Shown in pieces: positions 1 to 14,431 of a stretch of 64,000 bases of DNA. Every line of letters begins with the position of its first letter. Positions within the stretch are counted from its first letter, which is position 1. The notes beneath the pieces are model-generated. The model saw only the letters and a program-made list of their open reading frames with translations. It searched no databases and was not told where the DNA came from. The DNA lies in contig NC_082619.1 of NCBI RefSeq assembly GCF_030936135.1, positions 6,327,208 through 6,391,207 of the forward strand, written 5' to 3'. The DNA comes from Gavia stellata. Lineage: Eukaryota; Chordata; Aves; Gaviiformes; Gaviidae. Both the position numbers and the translations under genes were made by a program.

Positions 1-3000
1 GCATGGCTTTTCCATTTGTTTTTCTCAGCCTTTGGAAGCCAAATGGTCAGAGGTGACTGCCCGGCATCTGTCCGTATTAGTTGTGAAATGGGGAAGGTTG
101 TGACCCAGAAGTATGAAATTTGGCAGCTTCCCCTGTTTGTGCTGAGAGGAGGTATGGTAATCGAGGGCGGGAAGGCGGTGTCTCTGAATTAAGGGGGAGC
201 CTGTGTTACATTCCCAGGTGTAGTTCTGTGCATGGCATGACTAATGGAGAGCTCTCCTGGGACAGGGGAAATGGAGGTGGCGGTCATGGGGTCTGTGTCT
301 TCAGGAGTCATTTTTGTTGTCTCATACTAAGAACTGAGTGGTTGTCATGGTTACTGGACTCCCCGTCCTGGTCTTGCCAAATGTCTTCTCCGAAACACTG
401 GGCTTGGAGCAGGATTCAGTGTTTTCCTCTTGCTCAGATCACACTCTGATCCAAGCACCTTGATTTTCAAACGTGCCTACTTTGGCACGCTGGTGTGACG
501 ATTACGTGTGCTTGTGTATCTCAAGAGCCTTTTGTGCTCTTATCTTCTTACTGATTCTTAAGAACAGGAAAGAAGCAAATGAAATAAAATGACCTATGGG
601 TATGCTTAGGGATGCAGCCCTGTGTTTGCAAGCTGGGCAGAGGTGTGGGGTGTCTGGGTGGGCCTGTGGGGTCTCGGTTCCCTGTACCATGCATGGGCTC
701 GGGGGCTCAGTACAGTCGGTACCTGCTGTGGAAAAAATTTAAGGGATCGGTGAAGCTCTATCTTCTCTCTCATTCTTGTTTTCCATGTTCAAACCACAGC
801 GTGTCTAGTTATGAAGTGACCTGAACCATGGAGGTCAGTCTTCACAAACCTTTTGGCTTGAATCTGACTTTTCTTTCCCCTTTTTTCTTTCCCTTTTTTC
901 CTTCAGTGCCAGTAGAGGAAGCTTGAGTGAGAGGTGAACAGGTTAACAAGGAGTCTCTTTGGGTTGGTTTTTTGAGCTGGGTTTGGTTGGCATAGCTTTG
1001 GAGAGTGAACTGACCTCTGAAAAAGGGGTCATGCGAGTCGTGCTGGAGTCCCATGCAGCAAGGGGGTGGCAGGGATTGCAGAAAGCCGTGCTGCAGAAAT
1101 TCTTGGAGCAGGAGGAAGGTGTAGAGTCCCAAAGGAAACATGAGGTCATTTCCCTTTTAACATAGTACATTTCAGAGATATTTTAACAATTAATCAATAT
1201 CTAAATCTGCAGTCCATTATAGGGCTTGGCAATGTGTTATTTTATAGTCTAACAAATGGGAGCCTGCCTGTGCTAATAGGTTGAATCCCTCAGCTATGAT
1301 AAAGGTTACTATCACATGGCAAGTGATAACTTGCTCCTCCCTGCCTCTTTTGAGATGAGGTCAATTATGTTTACCATTTATGGAAGACATTCTTCCAATT
1401 AAAATGACAAGGATGCAAGGAATCCACTTTTGCTTTCTTTATTTTAAACTTTTAAAGTAATAATCACTACTAAAATTCTGGGAATGAGGGGCAGGGGAAT
1501 CTCTCTGCATAGCAAGCCAAGTGTTACAACATAACTTTGGCTTCAGGCGCTGAGGCTGCTGTTAAGCCCCTTCGTAGCCCATGCTGGAACATCTGGTCCA
1601 TCTCATGATGGAAGGTCAGCCTGAACAGCCAGGCAACGGAGTCTGGTCCCGACTACTGCGTGAGTGCCTAGACTGTGGGGGCTGAACAGCTGTGTCTGGT
1701 GTACTGAGCACAGAGCTGGGAGTCTGCATAGCTCAAGACACTCCTGGGGAAAGAGCTCAGCTTGCGAGGTCGCGCTGGGAGGTGCAGGCTCCAAATAGGC
1801 ATCCTCCATTGCCCTTCTGGCTCCTGGATGGCTTGAGTGCCTCTGAGCAGAGTGCTGGACTTGCAGGTTGCCTCGGCTCCCCCAGCCCTCCAAAGACGGT
1901 CCCGGTGAGGTGTTCTTGGCATGACGTGCGCATGTAAGGAGGCCTTGTGGTTAGGGCAGTGGTCCCTTTCTACTTTACTAGCTCTATAGCTGGTGGTGTT
2001 GGCCAGTAGTTATTGCGCTGCCCTGCTTACCCGATTAAAAACAAGCTTGGGTCTCTCATTCTTTGGATTAACTAGCCTGCCCATAATTTTTCAGGAAGAT
2101 ATTAATTTTGTTTTTTGTGCACACCCCCTTCATTCTCCAAAAAACCAGATCGCGCTTCTCTAACTTCTGTCTGGAAGCTTATTTGGAGCAGTGGACAGTG
2201 AGCAGCTCCTGGCTCTCCTGTTAACCAACCTGGGCCCCTCTGGAGATGGAGAGGGAATTGACTGCTGCCTCTGCTTTAGGGGTTATCAGTGAACAGTGTC
2301 GCGGGAGTGTAAAGGCATTAGTCATTTAATTAGCATTAATAGGGCAATTATTATCTTAATAAAATGACTGATTATGACATTGAAGTTGTATTTGAGGTTT
2401 AACAGCTGCAGCAGCCTGACTGAATTGTATGTTTGTTAATCCTCAGTGAGGGTGTTCTATTTCACTGAGTGATGTTTATTTAACATGCAATAAGTGTCTT
2501 AGTGAATCTCTATTAAAGGCATATGTGGAAACCTTAATTTGAAGCATTACAGAAGAGAGTGAGACTGTTCAATTCATAAAATCCTATTTAAACACTGTGA
2601 GCTCCAAATCCCAGCCAGTGCCAAAGCAAACTGTATCCTGTATGCTCTGTGCCAGATGTCTCATGTGGGGTATACTCAAGGTCCAAAGAAAATAAGGTCT
2701 GAAGGGAACAGTTTGGCCATTGAATCTCCAATCCAGCCTATATAAAGGGGTTTCGTTTCCATTCAGGAAATACAAACCTCTTCTATATGGATCCTGTTCA
2801 AAGTGTGTTTGCTGAACAATTCTTCCCAGCTGCAGCGATTCTGAGTAACACCTACGCCTGTGAGCAGAAGCTAGATCTGGTGGGAAGCTTTGGGAAATGT
2901 GCTAAACCTCTCTACGTTTCTGAGAAAGAGGAGACAGTAAATCAGTTAGAGGTGTCTCTGGGTGTTTCGTGTGGCACCAACTAGTGCCTAGCCTGGTGTT

Positions 3001-6000
3001 AGGTACCCTAGCTATCCTCATGGTGTTCTGGGTCAGATGTGAGATGAAGCCTTAGCAACCCTGAGTTTATCTTTCTTATGTGTCCTGTGACTTTAGGTAA
3101 CTTACTACCGTGGCTCGTCCTGCTCTGGGCAGGGTGCTCCAGGACATCGGGGAACTAACCTTTCGGGAGACTGAGATGGAGAGCCTGACTTCGCTCTGAA
3201 CCTGGCCCGTTTCTTTCCGGGTGCCGCTCTGTCGTATTTATCAGGTAGATGCATGTTCATTTTGCCTGTGTTTGGAGACATTTGGACGTGAACCAGGTCT
3301 GAACTGGCACCCTGCAGCAGTGGTGAACTCAGTTAAGAGGTGGGATCCTTTAGTGCCAGTTTGGCACTGAGTTAATGCAGCCACAGGACTTCCAGCTGGC
3401 TCAGACGTAGGCATAGCACATGTATGGACGTGACACAGGCTGTAGTTTGAGCTTCTCTGAGTTTTGTGGCAATTCTGCTCCAAATCCAAACCTATGAACT
3501 TTGATGCCAACCTGCTGGGCCAGCACCAGGACATGTGCTCAGCCTTCCTTCCACCTGTCTGTGAACCCTTCTTGTTGGGCGAGGGAGGGATGGGCAGCCC
3601 TGGCAGCCTTCACCGCGTGAGCTGTGTTTGCTTTAGGTGAAATGCAGTAATTGGAGAGAGACGGACGCTTAAGTCTCCCGGGAGCTATTGCCAGCCCTGT
3701 GCTCTTTCCTCAGGTGAGGGAACGTCATCTCGGTGAAACATGTTTGCTGGGGTGAAGCCTTCTGTATGAGGTCATCTGCTGTAACAGTAATGTCTTGTGT
3801 GTTTTCTTGTTACAAAGGTGGTTCTGAAGTATTGTCCTGTCTTAGAGAAGTAAACGGAGGGGCTGAGAGGATTGCCTGAGGCTATTTGACAAGGCAGCGG
3901 CAGGCTGGTGTAGAAGCTGTCTCTTGTCCAAGAGTGGCTATTCAGATCCTGTATGGACAAGACTGTCTTCTCCCTCATCCGTGGCTCCTGTTGTTTCTAA
4001 TTCATGCTTTCCTTCGGTTGTGGTGTAAGGTATGGTTGAAACAGCTTTCCAGCTTGCTGAGCTCTCCTAGCTGCTCTGACCATGTCCCTGGCGTAGGTGC
4101 CAGCAAGCCCAGCAGCAAACGGCAGGGCACACTGCTTGGAGCCTGCAACAGCTTTGCTTGAGGTGGGAGTCTTGCTGAGCACATCCTAACCGCTGTGTGG
4201 GGCCAGAGACCTGGCCACTCTTGGCTAGCAATTTACCTTTCCTTGCTTGTAATCTCTTCAGGGCGGCAAGCCAAGCAGACCCATAGGCATGGTCGAAATG
4301 TGGGATAAATATTCCGAGTCGCTTGATCTATAGGAACAAGCGCATGGGGGAGGGAATGAGTTCATCTTCTCCGTGCTCTTGGCTGCGGCAGGGCTGTTCC
4401 TATATTCTCCCACGTGCCGCGGCAGAGTGATAAGCTGGTTGCAGGGAGAACGCTCTGTCTCTTCCCTGGAAGAAGAGATTAATCTGAACCTTCCTCCTGG
4501 GAGCAGTCCTTGGTAGGCAGCTGAAATTTTCCTTTTCCTCTCATCCCATGACTGCTAGGGAATATCCAGTCCCTTGCATTGTCCAGAATAATTCCACTGT
4601 CCAGCGGATCAGTGTGTTTCAGTATCTGCAGGCTCGCTGTTTCCTTTCTTGCGCTTTTTAGCTGCTTTCTACCAAGTTGGTGCCTCCAGCCCTTAATAAT
4701 TTCTCTTGTTCTTGGAATATAGCAGGTTATTGCAGCTTGCCTGCAGGAATAAATCTCAAATGAAGCAAAGGACATCTCTGCTCCTTCCCTGCCTCTGCCC
4801 CAGCTCTGATGACCATGGCTGTAGTCGTGCTGTGGAACATGCTGCCCCTCTAAAACACCTCTGGTAACAGAACAAAAATGAAGTGGATCCCCATGACCTT
4901 GATTTCAAAGGTGTCTTAATTTGGTGTCCAAAACAGTCTGCAGGCTTTCCAGTCCTATCAATCCTATTTAAAAAACCAAACCATACCACACAAGAAAGTG
5001 CAAAAGTTATAACTACAATTTTTACTCTGTAAGGTTGCCCAAAGAAGTGGGGGTGAAACTGGCGTGAACTCATGTGCGGCAAGTTGGATCGAGCAGCGTA
5101 AAAGGCACGTGGTGAAAGGTGATGTGATACTCTGTCATATTATGTCTTGGATTTCTGGTGCAGAGGTGTGGGTAGAAGGGTGAAGGAGAGCTGTGTTTGG
5201 GGGAGTGGGGTGAGGTGTTGTTTTTGAGAGGGGAAGAATGTCGTTTCTGATGGGAAGTGTTTTGAGTTTCACTTGCTTTCCTCCGCTATCTGTTCCCAGC
5301 TCAGCCAGCTCTTCTGTTCTTCAGTGTGCTTGCCCAGGGCTATTGTATATGACTGTTTAAACAGTGTTTAAACAGCCGTAAGCCTGTTTATTTACTAAGG
5401 CTATAAATTATCTTGAAATCAGAATTCATCATCCTGCAAATACCTTGTTTTAACAGGCAGGCTGGCTCTCTGCTAGAATGACAATAGTAATAGACCTCCT
5501 AGCTGCTCTGCCAAGTCTCTGTCAAGGGCAAGTATCCTTGCATGGGCAATTCCTGCCTTCCAGAGACGCAGGCAGGCTCGGAAGGTTGATTTCTCTTTGT
5601 GGGTTTATCTGCTAGTGTATTGGGGAATGCAGCGGCCAGTGCAGACCTCTGATGGATGAACCGTGTGTTCGAGTTATCTTTGTGCTTGCTGGGAAACTAA
5701 TGATCTGTCTAGTCCAGTAACTTCCAGGCGTTAGCAGCAGTTGTCTCAAAAGAAAGCACGAGAGGCTGATACTAATCAAGGAATGAGTTTTTCCTAGCTT
5801 TTCTTCCTCACCCCAGCTAGTAATAGGTAAGTCTGTTTCTGAAGCGTGTGGCTCCTAAACAACAACAAAACCAGCAGTATCCCGTTCAGGGTTACTGAGG
5901 CTGTTTCCTCGACTATTAGTTTTTCAGAGGCCTCGGACTTAGTAAGTAAGTGGAAGAACTTGTCTGAAAACATGTAAACATCGCACTTCTACTATGTGAA

Positions 6001-9000
6001 GTGTGAATTCCTTGTCAGATAACTTCTGTCTCAAATGTTTGAGCTTGGAGATTTAACCAGTTGAGATTAAAAGCCGCCAAGGTGGCTGTTGTAAAGTCAC
6101 TGCCTCTTGTTGGCTGTTGCATAGGCTGTGGGTTTTCCTGTGGATGCTGAAGTTTCTTTTCTCGTTAGAAGCCACTTCTCGCCTCAAGCTGAGTGTGGTC
6201 CCAGCAGTCCAGGGCCCAAATGCTGTTGTATGAGCTGTGTTGATCGGATTGACTCTCTCTGGCAGGTTTGGTAGCTACCATTAATCATCTGACTTAACCT
6301 ATTCTGTGCTGTGTAAGCATCGCCCCTGCAAATTTCTGGAACCACAAAAACTGGAGAAGGGAAAGATCTGAGGTCATCCAACTTCTCCTTTTTTCCCCGA
6401 TGGGGGAAGGCTTGTTCCCTACACTAGATTTTCCTGTACTGGGTCCAGTTTTAAGTGACTCAAGCAGCAGGGTTTTCATTGTTTCCCTTGGGACCCTGGC
6501 AGATTTCTCACCATGAGAGATGTTTTCCTAATCCTCCACCTGGTCTGTTCCCCTCCTTGATTCCAGCCTCGAACTGGACTGCACAAAGCTACAGTGGGTT
6601 AATGCTCATCAAATTACTTGAGTACTGGTTAACTCTTTCTGGGTCACTTCAATGCATGTCCTGAATAAAAAGGCTTTTGAAAGGAGAATGTTATGATGCC
6701 ACTATGGTGATGCTTATCTTGAAGACTGACAAGCATCGATAGTGTAGGTAGCATGAGTACCAAGAGCCGAGGTCCTTTATAGGAGTTAAAGGTTTGTGGG
6801 AGGTTTTCTTTTACAGAATATAAGCATACCTGCAACTGGTGGAAACTGGGAAGATCACCCCTGAAATATTCAACTAAATGGCAAACCAAACATGTGGCAA
6901 CTGCTGTTTTTATTTTAGCTGTTACTTGTGCCTAGCACTTAGTCAAGAAGCTTGATTTTTTTTTTTCTTAACAAGCTGAGGATTTTCCCATGGATCGCTT
7001 TCTTTGCTTACCCTGTCTGTGCTGCCAATGCTGTGTAACCAGTAGCTTGACTGTAATGCTGAAGTAATTCTTAAAATATCGTCTGCTAAATAGATCGGTC
7101 ATGACGGGATAAAGCCATTTTCCATGAAAGATGAGTGGGATCAGGCCTTGGATACACTGTCAAACGGGAGCCCGCACAAGAAGGGGGAAATAAATGTTTA
7201 AAGCATGGGTGAGCAAGGGACAAAACTAGAAGCAAGTCCAGTGGTCCACTACTAAGATAATTCCAGAAATATTTAGGGCAGGGCGGAAAGTTGGTAGTGG
7301 TTAAGAGGTCTGTGGTAGTGTAATATATCATGCGATGGGAAGCTTTGGTTTTCTTGGTGTGTGGTTTTTTTTTTTGTCAAGGATCGCTTGGGAAGCTGTT
7401 TCATGGTTTATCTGAAATGAGCAGTGAGGTCTTCAACCCTTATTTTCTACCCTGGTTTGACCACACGTGGGGAGCGATGCTGCATTTGCACCTCTGCCAG
7501 GGAAACAGAGGGTGGTTAGTGGGTCTGCACTCCCCTCACAGCCCTGTGCCACGCGCCGGTCCCGCTAACCTTTGGGTGCAAAGCATGGAACTGCTGCTAT
7601 TGTGGGGAGGAGAGGTTTCTCTGCTCTGACAAGCACTGTGGCCATGCTGGAGGGGGGGCAGGGGGCAAAGCCAAAGAACATGACTCACGGTAACATAAAG
7701 AACCACCTTCCGCGTGGCCTGATTCACCCGATCCTTGCACGGATTCAGTCTTTCCTCCAGGAATGTTTGATAATGCAGCGTGCACCGCTGAGATCACCCT
7801 TCTGGCAAGTGCCTGCTGTGGTATGAGACCTAGTCATCTGGCAGCATGTTGCTTACTGCAGTCTCCAAGGCAACCCTCCATGCTGTTCTTCTTTGGAAGC
7901 TCTGTGTGTTCGTAAAGAAGCTGTCATCCTTCTTACTGTAAGTGCAGCAGATGTGAAAGATTTCACCTGTGCCAATGAACTCTAGACCAGGACGCTGTTG
8001 TTCTAAGGAGCAATGCTGCCTCGGGTATAGCGTTTCCTGCTGAAAGATGCCATCTGTCCACTCATCGTGTCACAAAATATCTTTCTCTCCTGCTAGTTAC
8101 CCTCTCTGCGTGCTCCCCAAGCCCGTTGCTGTGTCTGTAGCCAGCTGTGCTTGCACGAAGAGTCTGGGCTACCGTGAGGATCACTGGAGATCTCTGCTGA
8201 GGCAAGGACTTGGATCGCTGGCATGTCTGCAGAAAGAACTAATTCCAGATGAGGGGTCCCAAGGTGGATTTACCAGTCCTGCAGTTGTTTGCAGCGCTAA
8301 AACGTTAGTGCTCCTGGTAAGGCAACAGCCGAGCTGCAGCTCAGACTGTCATATCCCATAGTGGCTTCTCTGGGCTTCTCTTGAGCAGAAGCTGCTGGCT
8401 GTATTGCTCTGGAGGAACAGCTACCCTCTCTGTCGTGGATGCCTAACCTGGCAGTTCAGAGGGGCAATTACCTGCCTCCAGTGTTCCATGAAGAAGTCCT
8501 CTGGACTGCTGTAAGAGAGGCTGTAAATCGGGTAGGGTGGATGCTTTATCTTCTGACTAGACCTAATAGACGCACAATGCTAGATAGGAGCTCCATCAGT
8601 GCGATGTTGACCACTGCCAAAACTCAGTCTGGAGCTGCAAGGCTTGAGGTTTGTGTTCTTTCTCCTGCAGCTTATTGAGAGGCTGCTTTTATGTTTCCTT
8701 TTCAGGTTCATCTGTTGGTAATATGGAAATCGGGGTCTGGCGTTCTCTTCTTGCTGCGGGGATTGTACTTTGTTGGGGTGAGCAAGGTAGGGGATAAACT
8801 CTGTATGAAAGAACCCCCTTGCTTATTTGTATATGGACCTGAGACAGAAGGACTCCACCCAGCTTCATCTGCTTAAAAGTGGGCATTTAGCTTACATTCT
8901 TGATCTTGGGGTCATCGGTGTGTAGCGAGAGACTCCCGTCTCTTCGGAGAAAGCCAAAGCCACTATCTCAGAGTAGCTGAACCATCTGACAGCTGGACTT

Positions 9001-12000
9001 AAATGAGGTGACAGTAAGAGCTGGCTTAGCTAAAGCATCTCGTGTTCCCTGTGGGTGACAGTGTGCTCTTGAATTATAGAAGCTGTTGTCACTCTTGTCC
9101 CCCACTGTGAGCCCTGGGAGAGAAAGTGCTGGAGTAGGTGCAAGCTCTGGTTCGCTGCGCAGGTGGCTTGCTTGTCTGCTCGAGCGGCAGCTGCTGGGAG
9201 CCTGCTCCCCTGGAGCTTTCCTACTGCTGTTTTGTCAAAGTCTGTGCTCCCAAACCTGGGCAGAACCTCCACCCAGCACATCTCCATCCCCGCTATGCGC
9301 TCTCAGCCCTGGGTTTCTCCCGAGATGCCTGCCAACTGCGCCAGACAGCCGGGATACCGGCGTGTGTTCAGTCAGGCGCTTTCCAGGAACGCTATGGCGG
9401 CTGCCATGTCTGTAAATAGTGTCACTTGATGTTTCCTAAGGGGTGGAGGGGAGAAAAGGTATTTGCCTCTCGCTGTTGGGGTGATGCTCCCAGGAGATGG
9501 GAGCTGGTTTGCCCAGTGCATCCAGGATCTGGGCCTGGGGAGGGAGGGAGGAACCTGCCCTCCCAGGCTGCAGAGCTCCAGTTCAGTAGCACAACCTACA
9601 CTGGAGTTACTGGGCAGAGAAACCCAGCGGGGCCGAGGCGTTCGGCACTTACAGTGAGCCTTCAGCCGTGATAAGAGTTTGAGTAACTGTGAGGTAGAAA
9701 GTCTGCCTAGTGGATTGAGGTCATTGTTGTTGAAGGATGTTATGGAGACAATCCACTTACAGTCTTGGCTGCTGTGCTGGATTTAATTTTTTCTTTTTTC
9801 CCCTGCTCATCTCCCCATCAGCAAGCTGGGGAATATGTGTGGGAAACAAATCAGCAGGCAGACAGTGGCATGTGAAGTGATTCTCCCTGCTGGCACAGAC
9901 GTGATTGCAAAGCAAGAATACAAGTGGTGATTTGAAGACTGGAGATAACTTGCTGCTTTCTTGCTTGCAAGCCCTAAAATGGTTTGGAGGACGGAGGCAA
10001 GAACCTGAGCCTACTGGTTTGTGAGGGATGTTGGATCCTGCGCAGCTGCTTTTTTATCTAATTGCTTTCTCCAGAGCTCATAAGTAGTGGGGACAGGCTA
10101 GTGTTACAGCACATGGTAGTGTGGATGGATGCTTTACTGGTGGGCAGGCATATGTGTTTGAAAGGCTGTTGTCTCCCAAATAGACAAGCCCTAAAATCTC
10201 TGTAGAGGTTTTCCCCCCCTCTTCAGCTCTACTTGGGCTATGTGCAGGCTCTCCATCCCCACGGCGTTTGCTGTGCACGTGCCGGGCAAGAAGGAAGCAA
10301 GGTCTCCCCTAAATCTTGCTATGCTCGGTTGTAGGAGTGAGCAAGCAGGTGGTATAATGGATGTGAAGAAGGACATGATCCTGTGTGGTGAGATAGAGGT
10401 AGAGGGGCTGGCCTTTGTGAGCAAAAAGGAGATCCGCTGGTAGAAGGCCTAGCCAAGAGTAAGGGAGCTGGGGACTTGTTGTGTGCATCGATGCCCGGGG
10501 CCAGCCAAGCAGAAGGGCAGGAGGTAAGAGAACGAGGATTGGCCAAGCGGAAGGAGAGCTGGCGCGAGATCCGGGGCCGGGAGAGTGGCAGGCGCCGTGC
10601 TGCGTGGCATCAAGTGAATCGCAGCCTGGGCACGGAGCAGAGCGGGGTGCAGCTGCTGTGCCCATCGATCGTGGCTGGAGCACGGCGGCGGGGGGCTGGG
10701 GGGGGAGCACAAAGAGAGCCTTTCTGTACAGCTTGCCCTCTGCGGTGTGTCAGCCTGGTGCCCTGCGGGGCGTCTCTGTGCTGGCATCTCTCTGAGCAAG
10801 ACTGAGCCTTAATGGCTCGTCTGGAGGAAACTGAAAGCTTTTAGGTGAAAAAGAGTAGGAGAAAGTGCTTCATGTGCCCTGGGTCAAATTCTCTTTGATC
10901 CCCAAAGGTCTTTTTGAGTACCCAAGACTGCTATGTGTGTGAAACTGCCTGGAATAGCCTGTGGCATCCAAGGGAGCAGGGTTGGGGAGCAGGATTGTCC
11001 ACGTAGCTCAGGGTGCAGAGGCAGACCCCTAGTCTGCCCCTCTTGCTGTGCATCTCTGTGGGAGCAGCTGGGCTGCCCCAGCTAGGCTGTGTGAGAAGGC
11101 TTTCCAAGCAATTGTGTGGGATGTTTTCCTTTGATTCATCAGTTGTAATTTCTCCCAAAGACCTGGCGTGCTTTCCTGGTGGTTTGCCTCCTACAAGTCA
11201 TCTGTTCCCATTTGGGACTGGCCACTCAGGGTGCTGACCTCCAGGCCTGGGTTCACTTCCAGGGGATGCAGCCTTTCCTTCCCCCCTGCCCCCTCATAGG
11301 TATCCCGATAGCTCCCAGCAGCATGAAATCCTCTCAGCTCCCTGTTCCCTGACCCCATTGTTTGTGTTGGCTTCGTGGGGCGAGGGGTTGCCCCCAATGA
11401 TTGCATTGGGTTCCCTGATCTCTTTACTTTTCTCACAGTTTCTAAGACGACCGGTGCAATGAGATGCAAATGTCAGACCTTCTTATATTTTGTGTGCCTG
11501 GGGACAAGTCTGACTCTGCTCCACCTCCAAGCTGCTGCTGGATTATACAAACCCCTTGTGTTGCCGCTTCTCAGTGGGACTCTAAACAGTTTCCCATCCC
11601 CAGTTCAGCGGCGTTTCACCCCTGCTAGCTCTGAGTACTAGGGTTGGGTTTGTGTTGCTTAAATCCCGTGGTATCAGAAACGCACTATGTCAAAATGCAA
11701 TGCAGTGTTTGGAGTCTGATAACTGTTTTTTTTAATGTGAAACAAGTGGAGGACTGTTTCCTCTGACACCTCTGAGTGCTGAGGCAGAGGGGGAATAGTT
11801 TGGGAACTGCTGGTGGATGGCGGGGTGGGGTGGAGATCAAGTGGGCCGCTGGCCATCAGTGAACTCTTAGACTTGGACTTTTAACACGAGGGATGGGACT
11901 TTCCAGGCTGATTCAGAGCTGCTTTTCCCCAAAGTACCTCATTTAGGCACCTTGCAGGCAAGGCCAGCTGCTGTGAGCTGCCTAGCTCAGTTCTCCATCT

Positions 12001-14431
12001 AGTGCTGCCTACACTTGTTTCCCTTCCCTGCCCACTCATTCTTTCTTTCTTTCTCCTCCTGGCTCCCTCTCCTCTGGCCTTTGGGAGAGGGGTCTGGGGC
12101 TTGCAGCCTGCAGACCTGCCCCTTTGCTGCTTCCCTGGACCTTCTTCTTGGTGATGCCTCAGGAGCCCTTGTGCCTTGGCCGAGAGAGACATCTAGTGGG
12201 ATTGGAGCTCAGGGACTTGGCCTTTTTTTTTTCATTTCTTGCATTTTTATTTATTTATTTTTAATCTTTATGAAGGGCTGGTTTCTGTAGGAGCAGGAGC
12301 TGAGGTTTCTGAGTAGTCCTGCACTGATTGCCCTGGGGCAAAGTGGACCATTGGTGGGCCAGTTCATTGGGCATTTCACTCTCACCTGGTGCTGTGTCAG
12401 TCTTGGTTGGGGCTCTCGGTTCCCCTGACACTCTCTGGAGGTGGCTCTCCTCCAGCGAGGAAGTTTTTTCTGTCCTCATCTTGTGTCGTGACAAGGTGAG
12501 TTGAGCCCTTGGGAGACTAGCTGGTCATCATCTGGGTGCTGAAGGAGAGTCTGCCTTCACAGAGGGGAGCAGCAGAGAGGACCACGCCTGCGAAATGGCT
12601 GTACAATAGCAAAAGGACCTGTCTAGTTTGGATGGATCCATGCCTCTGAGAGCCCCCCCTGCCCCTCGCATGTCTCCCAGCTTCCCCAAAGCAGGGCTAA
12701 CCTTGAACTTAATGTTTTGTCTCTTATTGAAATCCTGCTCTTGGCACTCCTCCTCCTCTTCTTGCTCTAATAGGCTGCAATAAGCCAGCAGTAGCAGCAG
12801 GGAGGAAAGCGCGTGAGGGGAAAGGTTTCTGTGTTCTCATGCGAGCCTGGGGAATGGCGGGGTTTGTCTGGGGGAGAAATCACATCTGCCTCGCCACCAG
12901 AGTCCAGAGCCTGCAGGTCTCTGGTCCTACGAGGTGCCTCCTAGAAGGAACCAGAGTGGTCTTGTTGTTATCTTGTCCTGTCTAGTATGACAGTGGAGGG
13001 AGGCCCCAGCCAGGTTGAGGGAAACTGCGTTAGGTGCCAGAGGAAAGCTCAGCAGATGCAGCCATTCCTGTACTGGGGAGCTTGGGCAGAGAGGGAGAAA
13101 TACGGGATGAGTGAGAGGGCTTACAGAGAGGGGCAGCTGCCAGGAAGAGGGAAATGGGATCCTCTTAGGAAAGTACCTTTCCCTTCGGTCTCTATGCACC
13201 CTTCCTGGGGCTCCTGCGTGTCAGCTGCCGGCACCTGAGGTGAGAACTGGGTGCTGCTAGCAAACCAGTGTGTTCTGCCACTTCAATACTTCTCTCCCGA
13301 TTCCTGTACAAGCCAGGGGGTAGTGGCTGGAGGTTTTGGAACACCCTGAATATTAGCTTGCTCTAGCTGGGAGGGAGTTGCAGCTCTGTGGTGGTACCTA
13401 CCAGTCCTTGGTGAGCACAAAGGCTGGGCAAGGAGGGATCCAAAGCAGTTATCACACCGCTTTAAAGCAGCGAGCCCTTGCAAAGCTTTGGGGTAGGGTG
13501 GTCATTGTAATGCCAGTTTCCTCCCTCTTCCAGGGGGAATTGTACTCACTCCTTTCTCTGTACAATAGAAATACTCCAGACCCAGTTATCAAACCGTGGA
13601 GGTGGATTTAAGGGCGCTGGCCTTTCTCTGACAAGGGGAAGGTGACACTGGAGTCTTAGCTGAGCCATCAGTTAATGTTCTCGGCTCTTGTCCCAACCAC
13701 TTCTTCGATATCCCCTTTGCCAAACCCAAGCCCTTGAGACTGCAATCCAAACAAGACTCCTCTCGAGTTGCAGGCACGGTAAACACATGTCCAAAGCGAC
13801 GCCAAGAGCGAACGCGGCGTTTTCGTCTCTGCTTGCCTCCCTCGTGCGCCGGATGATATTACCCAAGGCTTACAATCATCCCCCTCTAGTTGGTTTGACG
13901 TTGTGAGCCCACAGCGGTGGGAGGAAGGAGCCCTTCATAGCAGGTTTGCTGAGAGGTTGCTCCAAGCAGAAGCGAGCGCAGTCTTTCCAGGTAATCGGAT
14001 CCCAGTTATGTCTGCGTGTTTGGGGCATAATGGAAATATGCTGGCAAAAGCAAGGATTAATTTGATGCCTGAGCCAAAAATGCTTTTAAGAAATCCCCCC
14101 CCCTTCCCCAATAATTCAGGGCAGATGAGATAGGCTCTAGGCTAAGTATCAAGTGATGGCTGGGAAGCGCCACTGATCTGTGTGCCTCCAGGAAAGGCTG
14201 CGAGGCAGAGCCGGCCTCGGAGGCCACCGTGCCGCTGTGGGTCTGCACTGCCTGGGACTGAGCTGGCTTCCTGAAAGCCCCTCATGTGCTTAGTGCCAGC
14301 CTGTCCTCCAGGCATTTAGGGAGGAAAAGAGACGCTGTGTCACACCTCGCCATGGTGGGCGACGCTGCACTCGGTAAACTGAAACCTGTCTGAACACATG
14401 AACACACTTATTTTTGGTTTTGCTTGCACAG
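1..14431. other. Intergenic DNA without recognisable gene
   Basis: Only short, mutually overlapping open frames on both strands, with no recognisable domain or consistent exon chain. Two AT-rich islands (about 1165-1480 and 2290-2570) rich in TAATTA-like words stand out from the otherwise GC-richer background. Short G-rich runs occur near 7650 and 10690. I could not assign any repeat family here. Confidence 0.5.

Noticed and set aside
7645-10710. G-rich runs near 7650 and 10690 as G-quadruplex or regulatory elements
   Set aside because: Isolated homopolymer-like runs without associated gene or promoter; too common in GC-rich DNA to call.
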